Shown piece after piece: positions 16,451-24,647 of a stretch of 37,102 bases of DNA; the stretch's first letter is position 1; each line of letters begins with the position of its first letter. The stretch spans positions 1-37,102 of the forward strand of contig FR882114.1 in the NCBI GenBank assembly GCA_000435635.1, read 5' to 3'. The DNA comes from Prevotella sp. CAG:1320 (GTDB lineage Bacteria; Bacteroidota; Bacteroidia; Bacteroidales; Bacteroidaceae). Both the position numbers and the translations under genes were made by a program. A model generated the notes under the pieces. It searched no databases, was not told the DNA's origin, and saw only the letters and a list, made by a program, of their open reading frames with translations.

Positions 16451-17878
16451 TTATAGCAATGGCGAGAGCAGCCTCACCACGCCTTCAAACAGCCTGCGGG
16501 TAATGGGACGGTTGAGCAGCTGATTGGGCGTGAGCGGTTCGCAGTCTTGCAGGTCGCTGAGGAAAGCGCACTTCAGTCGCAAGGCCATGTCCTCATCGTA
16601 GAAGAAAGCGTTGGCCTCGAAATTGTTCTCGAAACTGCGAAAGTCCACGTTGGTGCTGCCTACGGTGGCCACCAAATCATCGCTTACCATCATCTTGCTG
16701 TGGTTGAACCCCGCCCCGTAAAGGTAGACTTTCACGCCTGCGTCCATGGCTTCCAGCAGGTAGGAGCGGCTCGCCCACTCGGCCAGCTTGGCATCGGAAC
16801 GTCTTGGCACTATCAGTCTTACGTCTATTCCTGCGTGGGCAGCCGTTTGCAGCGCGAAGAGGATGATTTCCGTGGGCAGGAAGTACGGTGTTTCTATATA
16901 GACATATTTTTGCGCTTGTGAAATCATGCGGGCATAGCCTTGCATGATTTCCGGCCAGGGGGCTATGGGGCTGCTGGTAACTACCTGCATCACGCAGTCA
17001 GACCTTAGGTGCTCGGCCACGGGGGGATAGAACCGTCTTTGGGTGAGCAACGTGCGGTCCACGAAATACCAATCCACCAGGAAGGCTCTTTGTATGGCGT
17101 AGACACCTCCGCCTTCTATGCGCAGGTGGATGTCGTGCCAAGTCTGTTTGCCGTCCCCTTTCACGTAGCGCAGGGCGATGTTCATGCCGCCGATGAATCC
17201 AGTCTTCCCGTCCACCACGCATAGTTTGCGGTGGTTGCGGTAGTTCACCTTGCTGGTGAAGGCGGGAAATCTCACGGGCATGAAAGCGTGGATGTCAATG
17301 CCCTCATCACGCATTCGCTCGAAGAAACGCTCTTTCACTTTCCAACAACCTACGTCGTCATAGATGAGCCTCACTTCCACTCCCTCCCGGGCTTTCGCTA
17401 TCAAGGCATCGGCGATGAGGTTGCCTAGCGGGTCATCCTCTATGATGTAAGTTTCCAGGTGGATGTGGCTTTTGGCTTGGGCGAAAGCCTTCAGCAGGGC
17501 ATAGGTGAAAGCGTAGCCATCGCCGAGCACTTGGGTTTGGTTGTCTTTGAAAGGCAACGCCACATTGAGATTCGCGAACAATCTCACCAAAGGCTCGACC
17601 TTCTCGGGCAGTCGCAAATCTCCTTGCACGTCATACTCCATCATGCTGCGTTTCGTGAGCTGGTCAATGCTGCGTTGGCTCATCAAGCGTTGTTTGCGTA
17701 CATTCTGTCCGAAGAACACGTAGAGAAGCCAGCCTATCACGGGTATGAATATCAGTACCATGAGCCAGGCGATGGTCTTCGCGGGCTGTTTGTTGTCTAG
17801 CAGTACGGCGATGATGGTGGCCGTCACGATGACGATGTAAGCCACGAGGAGAATATCGTAGACGTAGGTCATGGGCAA
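16451..17878 (-). CDS. cls: Cardiolipin synthase (phospholipase D family)
   Basis: 475 residues. Two N-terminal transmembrane helices (about 5-26 and 37-56) are followed by two phospholipase D HKD motifs: HRKLCVVDG near 214 and HSKMMVSDD near 393, each with the downstream G/S-rich segment (GFIGGMNI; VGSTNVD). This is the bacterial cardiolipin synthase layout; it joins two phosphatidylglycerols at the inner membrane. It follows dnaG by 9 bp on the same strand, so it is probably cotranscribed with the primase. Its 3' end faces the kinase gene 32 bp away. Confidence 0.94.
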   Translation of the reverse strand: MPMTYVYDILLVAYIVIVTATIIAVLLDNKQPAKTIAWLMVLIFIPVIGWLLYVFFGQNVRKQRLMSQRSIDQLTKRSMMEYDVQGDLRLPEKVEPLVRLFANLNVALPFKDNQTQVLGDGYAFTYALLKAFAQAKSHIHLETYIIEDDPLGNLIADALIAKAREGVEVRLIYDDVGCWKVKERFFERMRDEGIDIHAFMPVRFPAFTSKVNYRNHRKLCVVDGKTGFIGGMNIALRYVKGDGKQTWHDIHLRIEGGGVYAIQRAFLVDWYFVDRTLLTQRRFYPPVAEHLRSDCVMQVVTSSPIAPWPEIMQGYARMISQAQKYVYIETPYFLPTEIILFALQTAAHAGIDVRLIVPRRSDAKLAEWASRSYLLEAMDAGVKVYLYGAGFNHSKMMVSDDLVATVGSTNVDFRSFENNFEANAFFYDEDMALRLKCAFLSDLQDCEPLTPNQLLNRPITRRLFEGVVRLLSPLL

Positions 17879-17887
17879 AGATGTGCT

Positions 17888-19822
17888 TCAGATGGTTTTC
17901 CCCAGTTGCTCGGCATAATATTTCTTGATATGTTTCATGTCGTTGTATTGCGCCATGAGTGCCGCCATTTGGTCTGGGCTTTCCTGGCAGGCCAGCACTT
18001 GTTGGTATAGCTCGTTTACCTTGCGCTCGGCGTAAGTATACCTGAACTCCATTACGAGCTTCTCGGTCAGTTGTCGCAGCCGCTCGGGAGTTTGCTCATA
18101 GCGCAGGCTGGGAGAGAGATGCCCTAGCTCGGCGCACAGTTCAGAGGCCAGCTTGCTCACTTCGGGGTCAGGATGGTTGACGAAATAGCTTTCCGTGTGG
18201 AAGCCTTCCTCTAGCAGATGGTCGTTAGCCTCCTTTAATACGCGTTCATAGAGAGGTGAGGTGAAATGCAGGTTGTCACTGGCGAGGTTGAGTGCCACAT
18301 ATTGCGCCAAGGCCAACGAGACGGCGTTGTCTTCGCAGTCTCTTACGGAAATGATTCGCTCGCCATATCTTATCACGGCCTGTATCAGCATGGTCTCGGT
18401 GTCCATGCCCTGCTTTGGAGCCTGGGGCATGCCTGGGTTTGGTGCGGACTGGACTTGGGCGGGGATTTCTTTCAGCCCCGCCACTCTTCTTTCAGCTTTC
18501 TCTTTCTCGTCTTTTCCTTGTGTGATAAAGCGGTTGACCGCGTTGATGAGAGTCGCCTCCGACATGGAAAGCCGCTCGGAGCATTCTCTGATATAGGTGG
18601 CTCTTACGATTTGGTCTTGTATCATTGACACGCTGCGCATGATGTCGTTGATGGCCTCCGAGCGTTTGATGGGGTCTGTCACGCCATCCATCAACACCTG
18701 TGTCTTGAAGCGGATGAAATCCGTTTGGTGTTCCTCTATGTAGTTCCGGAAATCCGATGCCGTATGGGTGCGGGCGAAGCTGTCCGGGTCATTGCCGTCA
18801 GGCAAAAGCAATACCTTTATGTTCATGCCCTCTGCCAAAAGCATGTCTGTTCCTCGCAGGGCCGCGTGTATGCCGGCCTCATCGCCATCATAGAGCAACA
18901 CGATGTTGTTGGTGAAGCGGTGGAGCATCCTGATTTGTTTCACGCTCAGGGCTGTGCCGGAGTTGGCCACCACGTTCTCTATGCCACACTGGTGCATGGA
19001 GATGACATCGGTATATCCTTCCACCATGTAGACACAGTCTTCCTTGGCGATGGCCTTTTTGGCTTGGTAGATGCCGTAAAGGGCTTGCTCCTTGTGATAG
19101 ATCTCGCTGTCGGGCGAGTTGACGTACTTCTGGCTTACGCCCTTGGTGCGGCTGTCCAGCACTCTGCCGCCAAAAGCGATGACCTTTCCGCTTACGCTCA
19201 TCCATGGGAACATGGCCCTGCCATAGAAGCGGTCTACCAGCTCGCCATTTTCCCGCTCGACGCAAAGCCCTGTCTTCACCAAGAATTCTTTTTGGTATCC
19301 TTGCTTCAACGCGGCCGAAGCCAACGCTTCCCGTTGTCTCAGCGAGAACCCCAACTTGAATTTCTCAATGATGTCATCCCTGAAACCGCGGCTTCTGAAA
19401 TACTCCAAGCCTATGGCCTTGCCGTCGGTCTCGTTCAGCAACACGTTGTGGTAGTAGTTGGCCGCCCATTCGTTCAGTATGAGCATTGACTCCCTTTGGC
19501 TTTCCGCCAACTTCTCCTCATCCGTGCGTTCCCGCTCTTTTATTTCTATATGGTATTTGTTGGCCAGCCATCTCAGTGCGTCGGGGTAGGACATTTGCTC
19601 CAGCTCCATCAGGAAGTTGACGGCGTTGCCGCCCTTTCCGCACGAGAAGCAGTGGCATATCCCCTTGCTCGGGGATACGGAAAAGGAAGGGTGGCTATCG
19701 TCATGGAAGGGGCAAAGCCCTATATAGTTGACACCCCTCTTCTTGAGTGTCACGAACTCCGATACCACTTCCACGATGTTGGTGGCCTCCATGATGCGGT
19801 CAATGGTCTGCCTGTCTATCAT
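17888..19822 (-). CDS. dnaG: DNA primase
   Basis: 644 residues from ATG at 19822 (MIDRQTIDRIMEATNIVEVV). Makes RNA primers at the replication fork. N-terminal CHC2 zinc finger: Cys37, His40, Cys58, Cys61 (LCPFHDD and HCFSCGKGG). TOPRIM core: VEGYTDVIS with the catalytic Glu, then YDGDEAG with DxD. The C-terminal region (about 440-644) is the helicase-binding part. A longer open frame runs to 20131, but the added segment is the 87-bp tandem repeat translated and has no primase similarity. The -33/-7 promoter sits just upstream, ending 5 bp before the ATG, so the message may be leaderless. Confidence 0.95.
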   Translation of the reverse strand: MIDRQTIDRIMEATNIVEVVSEFVTLKKRGVNYIGLCPFHDDSHPSFSVSPSKGICHCFSCGKGGNAVNFLMELEQMSYPDALRWLANKYHIEIKERERTDEEKLAESQRESMLILNEWAANYYHNVLLNETDGKAIGLEYFRSRGFRDDIIEKFKLGFSLRQREALASAALKQGYQKEFLVKTGLCVERENGELVDRFYGRAMFPWMSVSGKVIAFGGRVLDSRTKGVSQKYVNSPDSEIYHKEQALYGIYQAKKAIAKEDCVYMVEGYTDVISMHQCGIENVVANSGTALSVKQIRMLHRFTNNIVLLYDGDEAGIHAALRGTDMLLAEGMNIKVLLLPDGNDPDSFARTHTASDFRNYIEEHQTDFIRFKTQVLMDGVTDPIKRSEAINDIMRSVSMIQDQIVRATYIRECSERLSMSEATLINAVNRFITQGKDEKEKAERRVAGLKEIPAQVQSAPNPGMPQAPKQGMDTETMLIQAVIRYGERIISVRDCEDNAVSLALAQYVALNLASDNLHFTSPLYERVLKEANDHLLEEGFHTESYFVNHPDPEVSKLASELCAELGHLSPSLRYEQTPERLRQLTEKLVMEFRYTYAERKVNELYQQVLACQESPDQMAALMAQYNDMKHIKKYYAEQLGKTI

Positions 19823-19827
19823 GTTTG

Positions 19828-19858
19828 CAAAGATAGCGCAAATCGAAGACAATACAAA
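19828..19858 (-). promoter_or_regulatory. Promoter for dnaG, nearly touching the start codon
   Basis: On the minus strand TTTG at 19858-19855, 19 bp, TATCTTTG at 19835-19828, then CAAAC and the ATG. All elements match the Bacteroidetes consensus. The predicted transcript start falls at or next to the ATG. Confidence 0.75.
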
Positions 19859-20068
19859 ACAAAACCTCGTTTTTGTTTTTATTGTTGAGATGCAGCCTAT
19901 CTTCTCTCCAAAGGAGAAAAGCGCGCAAATCGAAGACAATACAAAACAAAACCTCGTTTTTGTTTTTATTGTTGAGATGCAGCCTATCTTCTCTCCGAAG
20001 GAGAAAAGCGCGCAAATCGAAGACAATGCAAAACAAAGCCTCGCTTTTCTTTGTTGTAGTTGAGGCTT
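19836..20068. repeat. 87-bp tandem repeat upstream of dnaG (2 full copies, 1 partial)
   Basis: Copies begin at 19836, 19923 and 20010, each opening GCGCAAATCGAAGACAAT; the first two are nearly identical (one clear difference, CCAAAGG versus CCGAAGG) and the third is diverged and about 58 bp long. Each holds a small hairpin: CAAAAC-CTC-GTTTTTG in copies 1 and 2, CAAAGC-CTC-GCTTTTC in copy 3, a paired A-T to G-C change. The repeat length is a multiple of three, which keeps a spurious frame open. Only the copy next to the gene contributes the dnaG promoter. Confidence 0.85.
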
Positions 20069-20085
20069 GATTTGCCCCACTTTTG

Positions 20086-20188
20086 AAAATAACTTATTTT
20101 GGAAAGTAAAACAAGTTGTTTTGTTCGGCAAGATAAGTTATTTTGTGGAGCAAAACAACTTATTTTTCTTCACGAAACAAGTTGTTTT
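20086..20188. repeat. 22-bp-pitch palindrome array G (5 units)
   Basis: Five odd palindromes centred at 20093, 20115, 20137, 20159 and 20181, all 22 bp apart. Unit 1 is AAAATAA-C-TTATTTT (perfect) and unit 2 is AAAACAA-G-TTGTTTT (perfect): the T-A pair of unit 1 is a C-G pair in unit 2. The others have one or two mismatches. The core is shared with array F at 29680-29782. The array starts about 18 bp beyond the partial third copy of the 87-bp repeat and lies between dnaG and the next minus-strand gene. Nothing else is evident in 20189-20289. Confidence 0.88.
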
Positions 20189-20289
20189 GATGGGCATATA
20201 AAAATCTTGGGCGAGAAACGGAGCAGTACTGCGATGGCCAGCGAGATACTGCCGCGTCGGGGAAGCGGTCATACTGGCCTTTTATGAAA

Positions 20290-20331
20290 ATCCCCGTCAA
20301 CTTGGAGTCGCTCTCTTCCAGTTGGCGGGGA
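20290..20331 (-). terminator. Terminator of the small secreted protein gene
   Basis: On the minus strand TCCCCGCCAACTGG pairs with CCAAGTTGACGGGGA (one bulge, one wobble), followed by TTTTCATAAAA. It lies about 30 bp after the stop of the gene at 20360-20794. Confidence 0.7.
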
Positions 20332-20359
20332 AACATTGTGTAGTATTTAAGAAGGATGT

Positions 20360-20794
20360 TTATCTCTTGCGCAGTTGCTTGGCCCGTTTCTCATACTCCT
20401 TGTATTGTTTCTTGGAGAGGATCTTTTTCAGGCTCTTCTCATACTCTTTCCATCGTTTTTCCAGGTCTTTTCCAGGCTTCTTTCCGAAGGCCTTGGGAGG
20501 CACGGGGGCTTTGCCTTTGGTTCGCCAATTCTTGCGGGCGGGGTCATTGGGCTTGGCTTTAGGCGGGGCGGGCATGGTTATCGCCCCGCGGAAGAGGTCG
20601 GCGTATTGCAGGTTGAGCCTCTCTATCTGTTGACGCTGGCTGGGAGTGAGTTCTAACAACTTGTTCCAATAGGCGACATGCTCCTTGGGCGACATGGGAG
20701 AGGGGTTGAGTCGCCAGCTGCGGCTGTCTGGTAGTTGCGCCATGGCTCCCTGCAGGGTGAGCGTGGCCAATAGTATCATCAAGAATCTTCTCAT
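20360..20794 (-). CDS. Small secreted basic protein, Spy/LTxxQ-like segment
   Basis: 144 residues. Signal peptide MRRFLMILLATLTLQGAMAQ with a likely cut after AMA. The mature protein has KLLELTPSQRQQIERLNLQY (about 45-64), which resembles the LTxxQ helix of Spy/CpxP-like periplasmic chaperones, then a Pro/Lys-rich stretch and a strongly basic helical C-terminus. The chaperone link is only a resemblance; the very basic tail might instead bind nucleic acid or envelope polymers. Ends 168 bp upstream of array G. Confidence 0.65.
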   Translation of the reverse strand: MRRFLMILLATLTLQGAMAQLPDSRSWRLNPSPMSPKEHVAYWNKLLELTPSQRQQIERLNLQYADLFRGAITMPAPPKAKPNDPARKNWRTKGKAPVPPKAFGKKPGKDLEKRWKEYEKSLKKILSKKQYKEYEKRAKQLRKR

Positions 20795-20852
20795 AGTCTA
20801 ATGGGTTTTAGGGGGTGTATTTATCCATTAGACGAATGGCGGGGGCGAAGGT

Positions 20853-21440
20853 TTAATCCTCTTTCCGTCGCATGCTGTATTCGCAGCCGCAATATTGCTG
20901 GTTGTAGAAGCCGTATTCACGGATGATTTCCAGGCGGCGCTCACTCAATCCGCCCTTGCGCCAGTTATGATCCCACCACGTGACATCGTCGAATTGGCTC
21001 GCGGCGTAACTGCCCGCGGCGTTGATTTGCTCCAGGCTTTTCCAGCGGGAAGACATCAGCGTGGTGGTGATGACCTTGAAGCCGTGCTCGTGCGCGTATT
21101 TGGCGGTGGAGAGAAGCCGAAGCTTGAAGCAAGAAAGGCAGCGCGCTCCTCGTTCGGGTTCTTGCTCCATGCCTTTCATCTGTTGTTTCCATGCCTCGTG
21201 GTCGTAGTCCGCATCAACGATGTCCAGCCCTAGAGCTTGGGCGTAGCGGGTGCATTCGTCCTTGCGGATGAGGTATTCCTCCAGGGGGAAGATGTTGGGG
21301 TTGCAATAATAGATGGTAGGGCGTACGCCGTGCTGCAACATACACTCCACGATAGCGGAAGAGCATGGGGCGCAACAAGTATGTAGCAACACCTGGTCCG
21401 CGCCCAGTGGAACTTCAAACGGAATGGCCTTTCTCTTCAT
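20853..21440 (-). CDS. queH: Epoxyqueuosine reductase QueH
   Basis: 195 residues. Last step of queuosine tRNA modification, reducing epoxyqueuosine to queuosine. QueH (DUF208) landmarks: LLHTCCAPCSS (adjacent Cys pair plus Cys, about 18-28), CNPNIFPLEEYLIRKDE, GARCLSCFKLRL near 97-108, TTTLMSSRWKS and the C-terminal YCGCEYS. The cysteines hold an Fe-S cluster and a metal site in this family. No preQ1-like riboswitch was visible in the short leader. Confidence 0.95.
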   Translation of the reverse strand: MKRKAIPFEVPLGADQVLLHTCCAPCSSAIVECMLQHGVRPTIYYCNPNIFPLEEYLIRKDECTRYAQALGLDIVDADYDHEAWKQQMKGMEQEPERGARCLSCFKLRLLSTAKYAHEHGFKVITTTLMSSRWKSLEQINAAGSYAASQFDDVTWWDHNWRKGGLSERRLEIIREYGFYNQQYCGCEYSMRRKED

Positions 21441-21533
21441 CGCGAAAACGGTTTAAATCTTAAAAAATCTTATAGTTTGATGGAAAAGGGGCAATTTTTC
21501 CCCAAGGAAGCGTGATATTTGAAATATTCGCGT

Positions 21534-21541
21534 TATCTTTG
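21534..21541 (+). promoter_or_regulatory. -7 box for tRNA-Ala
   Basis: TATCTTTG, a TAnnTTTG match, about 20 bp before the mature tRNA 5' end. No -33 TTTG at 19-21 bp. Confidence 0.55.
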
Positions 21542-21560
21542 CGCTCGCTTAACAACGCTT

Positions 21561-21634
21561 GGGGCATTAGCTCATCTGGCTAGAGTGCGACACTGGCAGT
21601 GTCGAGGTGACCGGTTCGAGTCCGGTATGCTCCA
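21561..21634 (+). tRNA. tRNA-Ala (anticodon GGC)
   Basis: Cloverleaf: acceptor GGGGCAT pairs with ATGCTCC, with G3·U70, the alanine identity pair. Anticodon stem CGACA/TGTCG with loop CTGGCAG, anticodon GGC (reads GCC/GCU). T arm CCGG TTCGAGT CCGG. Discriminator A at 21634; CCA is not encoded. It ends 6 bp before the convergent CoA-transferase stop, with no terminator between them. Confidence 0.95.
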
Positions 21635-21640
21635 CTTCCC

Positions 21641-23143
21641 TTATACATATTTGCTGAAATCGGTCTTGCGCATGTCTCCCTCGCGCAAGAACGTGTCGTG
21701 GAAAGCCAGTGCCGCCCGCATGTTCTCAGGCTCATGGCCTCGCTCGCAGATGCGCAAGTAGTCGCGCAGCAAGGGGCGATAGTCGGGATGGGCGCAGTTT
21801 TCTATGATTTCCCGGGCACGCTTCAGCGGTCCCTTTCCTCTTAAATCGGCGATTCCTTGCTCGGTAACTATCACGTCTACGTCATGTTCCGTGGAGTCTA
21901 CGTGGGAGCACATGGGCACGATGGCCGATATGCAGCCGTTCTTGGTAGTGCTTTGCGTGGTGAAGATGGAGATGTAGCCATTGCGCTCATAGTCACAGCT
22001 GCCCCCGATTCCGTTCATCAGTTTCGAGCCGCAGATATGGCTTGAGTTCTCGTTGCCATAGATGTCGCATTCTATGGCGGTGTTCATGGCGATGACGCCC
22101 AGGCGGCGGATTACCTCGGGGCAGTTGCTTATCTCGCTGGGGCGAATGGTGAGGTGGTGCTTGAAATAGTCAATATCCTCGTAAACGTCACGCAGGGTGT
22201 CGTTGGTCACGGTAAGCGATGAGCAGCTGGCGTCCTTGATGCGCCCCTCGCGCATATATTTCACCACTGCGTCTTGCACTACTTCTGTGTAGACGTTGAA
22301 TACGGGCACGGCTGGATTTTGCCCCAACGCCTCCAACACAGCGTTGCTTGTTGTTCCCACACCACTTTGCAGAGGCAGGAACTCTGGCGGGATAAGTCCC
22401 TTCTTCAAGTCAGAGACCAGGAAGTCCGCCACGTTGTGTCCCATTTGTTCCGTAATGGGGTCGAGGGGCTTGAAGGCTCGCGCTTCTTCAGGGATGTCAC
22501 ATTCCACTACGCCTACTATTTTCTTGGGGTCGATAGGGACATATTCCGTGCCTATCCTGTCGCTTACCTGGCGGATGGGTATGGGCTCGCGTCGAGGGCA
22601 CTCACCTATTTCGTAGACATCATGCAAGTATCGGGAGCAGGGGTCATGGAAAGTATTGCGCTCCAATATCACCCTTTTGGCCATGCGGGCAATGGTGGGC
22701 ACGATGCCGCCCGCACTCGTGAGATAAGCCTTGCAAAGATTCTCTCCCTCTTCGATATCGCTTACCTCGATGATGGCCCAGTCTATCTCTCCATAGAAGC
22801 CTCTGCGCAACCGCTCGCCCATGTGTCCCAGGTGCATGTCCTCATAGTCTATCTCCCCCAAGTTGGTGTGGTTGCGGAAGTCCTTGTTGGTGGAAAAGGG
22901 TGTGCGAAACTTAATGGCTTTGGCCACGGCCATGTCTCCCTCTATGCTTTGGGAGGTGGAAGCGCCCGTGATGATACCTACCTGGAAGGGATGGCCAGCG
23001 TCGTGCTCGGCGACGGCTCGCTTGGAGAGTTCCCTGAAGATAGCTTTTGGCACCCCATTGGGCGTGAAGCCGCTCAGGGCGATATTGTCTTGGTCCTTGA
23101 TCATGGCCGCCCCCTCGGCGGCGGTTATTCTGGTGTAAGCCAT
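21641..23143 (-). CDS. Acetyl-CoA hydrolase / succinyl-CoA:acetate CoA-transferase family
   Basis: 500 residues from ATG at 23143 (MAYTRITAAEGAAMIKDQD); the in-frame ATG at 23191 falls in the -7 box and is rejected. Class I CoA-transferase: N-terminal LSGFTPNGVPKAIF, middle LPLQSGVGTTSNAVLEALG, the active-site segment PVFNVYTEVVQDAVV with the predicted catalytic Glu, and C-terminal NGIGGSCDYERNGYISIF and VDVIVTEQGIADLRGKG. Probably moves CoA between succinyl-CoA and acetate or related acids, fitting succinate/acetate fermentation. The substrate set is inferred. Confidence 0.9.
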   Translation of the reverse strand: MAYTRITAAEGAAMIKDQDNIALSGFTPNGVPKAIFRELSKRAVAEHDAGHPFQVGIITGASTSQSIEGDMAVAKAIKFRTPFSTNKDFRNHTNLGEIDYEDMHLGHMGERLRRGFYGEIDWAIIEVSDIEEGENLCKAYLTSAGGIVPTIARMAKRVILERNTFHDPCSRYLHDVYEIGECPRREPIPIRQVSDRIGTEYVPIDPKKIVGVVECDIPEEARAFKPLDPITEQMGHNVADFLVSDLKKGLIPPEFLPLQSGVGTTSNAVLEALGQNPAVPVFNVYTEVVQDAVVKYMREGRIKDASCSSLTVTNDTLRDVYEDIDYFKHHLTIRPSEISNCPEVIRRLGVIAMNTAIECDIYGNENSSHICGSKLMNGIGGSCDYERNGYISIFTTQSTTKNGCISAIVPMCSHVDSTEHDVDVIVTEQGIADLRGKGPLKRAREIIENCAHPDYRPLLRDYLRICERGHEPENMRAALAFHDTFLREGDMRKTDFSKYV

Positions 23144-23188
23144 TTTGTCTCTTTGCTTTCTATTGATATGGTGTGTGAAAAACGAGGG

Positions 23189-23196
23189 CAAAGATA
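23189..23196 (-). promoter_or_regulatory. -7 box for the CoA-transferase gene
   Basis: The minus strand reads TATCTTTG, 45 bp before the ATG at 23143. It fixes the start: the upstream in-frame ATG (23191-23189) lies inside the box. Confidence 0.65.
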
Positions 23197-23255
23197 CAAA
23201 AATATTTATAAACTATGGTTTTTGTGAGATAATATTCACCTAAATTCTTCTATTT

Positions 23256-23292
23256 ATGCAAAAACATCCCCGAAAAGAGGATGTTTTTGCAT
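23256..23292 (-). terminator. Terminator of the HIT protein gene
   Basis: ATGCAAAAACATCC at 23256-23269 pairs with GGATGTTTTTGCAT at 23279-23292 (14 bp perfect). It lies 38 bp after the HIT stop on the minus strand; the U tract is inside the stem. Confidence 0.75.
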
Positions 23293-23330
23293 ATTTATTC
23301 ATCAGTTGTTAAGGGTATAAAAAAAAGTCC

Positions 23331-23759
23331 CTACTCCAGTTCTTTTCTCAGGGCTTCTGCCATTTGGGCATATTCCCCATCGGTGAGATAGATGTTTTGC
23401 GGATTCATGCGGAACACGCCGCCGAAGTCGGGGCCTCCTGTGTATTTGGGCACTAAGTGGAAATGGAGGTGTTCCAACGTGTCGGAATAGGCACCATAGT
23501 TAATCTTGTCGGGATGGAAAAGTTTTTGCATGGCGCGAGTCACTCTCGCTACGTCATCCATGAAGGCGTTTCGATTGTCGTCACTCAGTAGATTGAGATC
23601 ATCTACGTGGTCTTTGTAGGCCACAAGGCAACGCCCTTTGTAGGTTTGCTCCTTGAAGATGAACACTCGGGAAACGGAAAGCTCTGTCACTTCCAGCATC
23701 AGGCTGTGCAGGGTCTCGTTGTTTTGGCAATAGAGACAGTCTTTAGGGTCACTTTTCAT
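23331..23759 (-). CDS. HIT family nucleotide-binding protein
   Basis: 142 residues. The histidine triad LEHLHFHLVPKY gives His97, His99 and His101, the αβ-phosphate binding and nucleophile site. The N-terminal CLYC (Cys8, Cys11) is a zinc-type knuckle seen in many HIT proteins. Likely hydrolyses nucleotidyl phosphoramidates or dinucleotides such as Ap4A; the natural substrate is unknown. Single gene bounded by hairpins on both sides. Confidence 0.93.
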   Translation of the reverse strand: MKSDPKDCLYCQNNETLHSLMLEVTELSVSRVFIFKEQTYKGRCLVAYKDHVDDLNLLSDDNRNAFMDDVARVTRAMQKLFHPDKINYGAYSDTLEHLHFHLVPKYTGGPDFGGVFRMNPQNIYLTDGEYAQMAEALRKELE

Positions 23760-23800
23760 GATGTTTTTTGTTTTAATAGGTTAGTGTGTAGCATGAAAAA

Positions 23801-23828
23801 GGGCATGGAACCATGAAGTTCCATGCCC
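23801..23828 (-). terminator. Terminator of the Bax-inhibitor-like gene
   Basis: GGGCATGGAAC at 23801-23811 pairs perfectly with 23818-23828 across a 6-nt loop and is followed on the minus strand by TTTTTC. It lies 10 bp after the stop. Confidence 0.85.
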
Positions 23829-23837
23829 ATAATGGTT

Positions 23838-24575
23838 TTATTCTTTGTGTCCGAAGATGCGCAGCAAGTAGAGGAAGAGGTTGATGAAGTCCAGGTAGAG
23901 TGTCAACGCTCCCAGAAGTGCCAGCTTTTGCGCTCCTTCGCTCATGTCGTATTGCGTTTGCAGCATCTGCTTGATCTTCTGCGTGTCCCACGCGGTAAGA
24001 CCCGTGAACACGATAACACCGATATAACTCAGCACGTAGTCGAACATGGCGCTGCGCAGGAAGAGGTTCACCAGTGTGGCGATGACCAGTCCTATCAAAG
24101 CCATGAAGAGTATCTTTCCTATCGAACTGAGGTCTTTCTTGGTGGTATAGCCATAGAATGCCATGGCGGCAAACATGCCAGCCGTAATGAGGAACACCTT
24201 GCCGATAGTGGCGATGTCAAACAGGATGAAGATGCTGGACAGCGTAACGCCATTCAGGGCAGAATAGAGGATGAAGAGCAACGTCGCCGTGCTCAACGAT
24301 AGTTTATTGATAGCCGCGGAGATGGCGATTACCAGCGCGAACTCTGCTATCACCAAGCCCCAGATAATGCCTGAGCTGCTATAGATGGTGGTCAGCAAAT
24401 TAGGGCTGCTGGCTACTCCATAGGCCGCTACGGCAGTGATGACCAGCGCCAATGTCATCCAGATGTAGACCTTTCTCATCAGGGCGGGCATTACGGAGTA
24501 GAGTCCACGCTCCTTTTCGCCTACCATGCGCTGGTCTCCGCGCTGTATGGCTTCATACAATTCTTTTTCTGTCAT
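23838..24575 (-). CDS. Bax inhibitor-1 / YccA family membrane protein
   Basis: 245 residues. About seven hydrophobic segments between residue 34 and 240. The C-terminal conserved region has GLTAWDTQKIKQM (about 191-203) and LALLGALTLYLDFINLFLYLLR, with the paired Asp residues that form the pH-sensing site in bacterial BI-1 homologues. Expected to sit in the inner membrane and leak ions or modulate proteases. Single gene with a clear terminator. Role in this organism unknown. Confidence 0.92.
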   Translation of the reverse strand: MTEKELYEAIQRGDQRMVGEKERGLYSVMPALMRKVYIWMTLALVITAVAAYGVASSPNLLTTIYSSSGIIWGLVIAEFALVIAISAAINKLSLSTATLLFILYSALNGVTLSSIFILFDIATIGKVFLITAGMFAAMAFYGYTTKKDLSSIGKILFMALIGLVIATLVNLFLRSAMFDYVLSYIGVIVFTGLTAWDTQKIKQMLQTQYDMSEGAQKLALLGALTLYLDFINLFLYLLRIFGHKE

Positions 24576-24647
24576 GTGTCTTGAAATGATTAGTGAATAA
24601 AACTAGTGTATATGCCCAATATGGCAAATCCCGTGCCATATTTTGCC

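Noticed and set aside
19823..20131. N-terminal extension of DnaG by about 103 residues
   Set aside because: It translates the 87-bp tandem repeat, has no primase similarity, and the promoter sits inside it.
20223..20275. TACTG repeats as another 22-bp array
   Set aside because: Spacings are 20 and 25 bp, not 22, and symmetry is poor.
21441..21533. preQ1 riboswitch before queH
   Set aside because: The leader is short and A/T-rich, and no preQ1 aptamer pattern was found.
23144..23191. Longer start for the CoA-transferase
   Set aside because: That ATG falls inside the predicted -7 box, so it would not be in the mRNA.
24614..24637. ATATGGCA/TGCCATAT hairpin between pepD and the BI-1 gene
   Set aside because: Eight-bp stem without a U tract on the coding strand; not enough for a terminator call.
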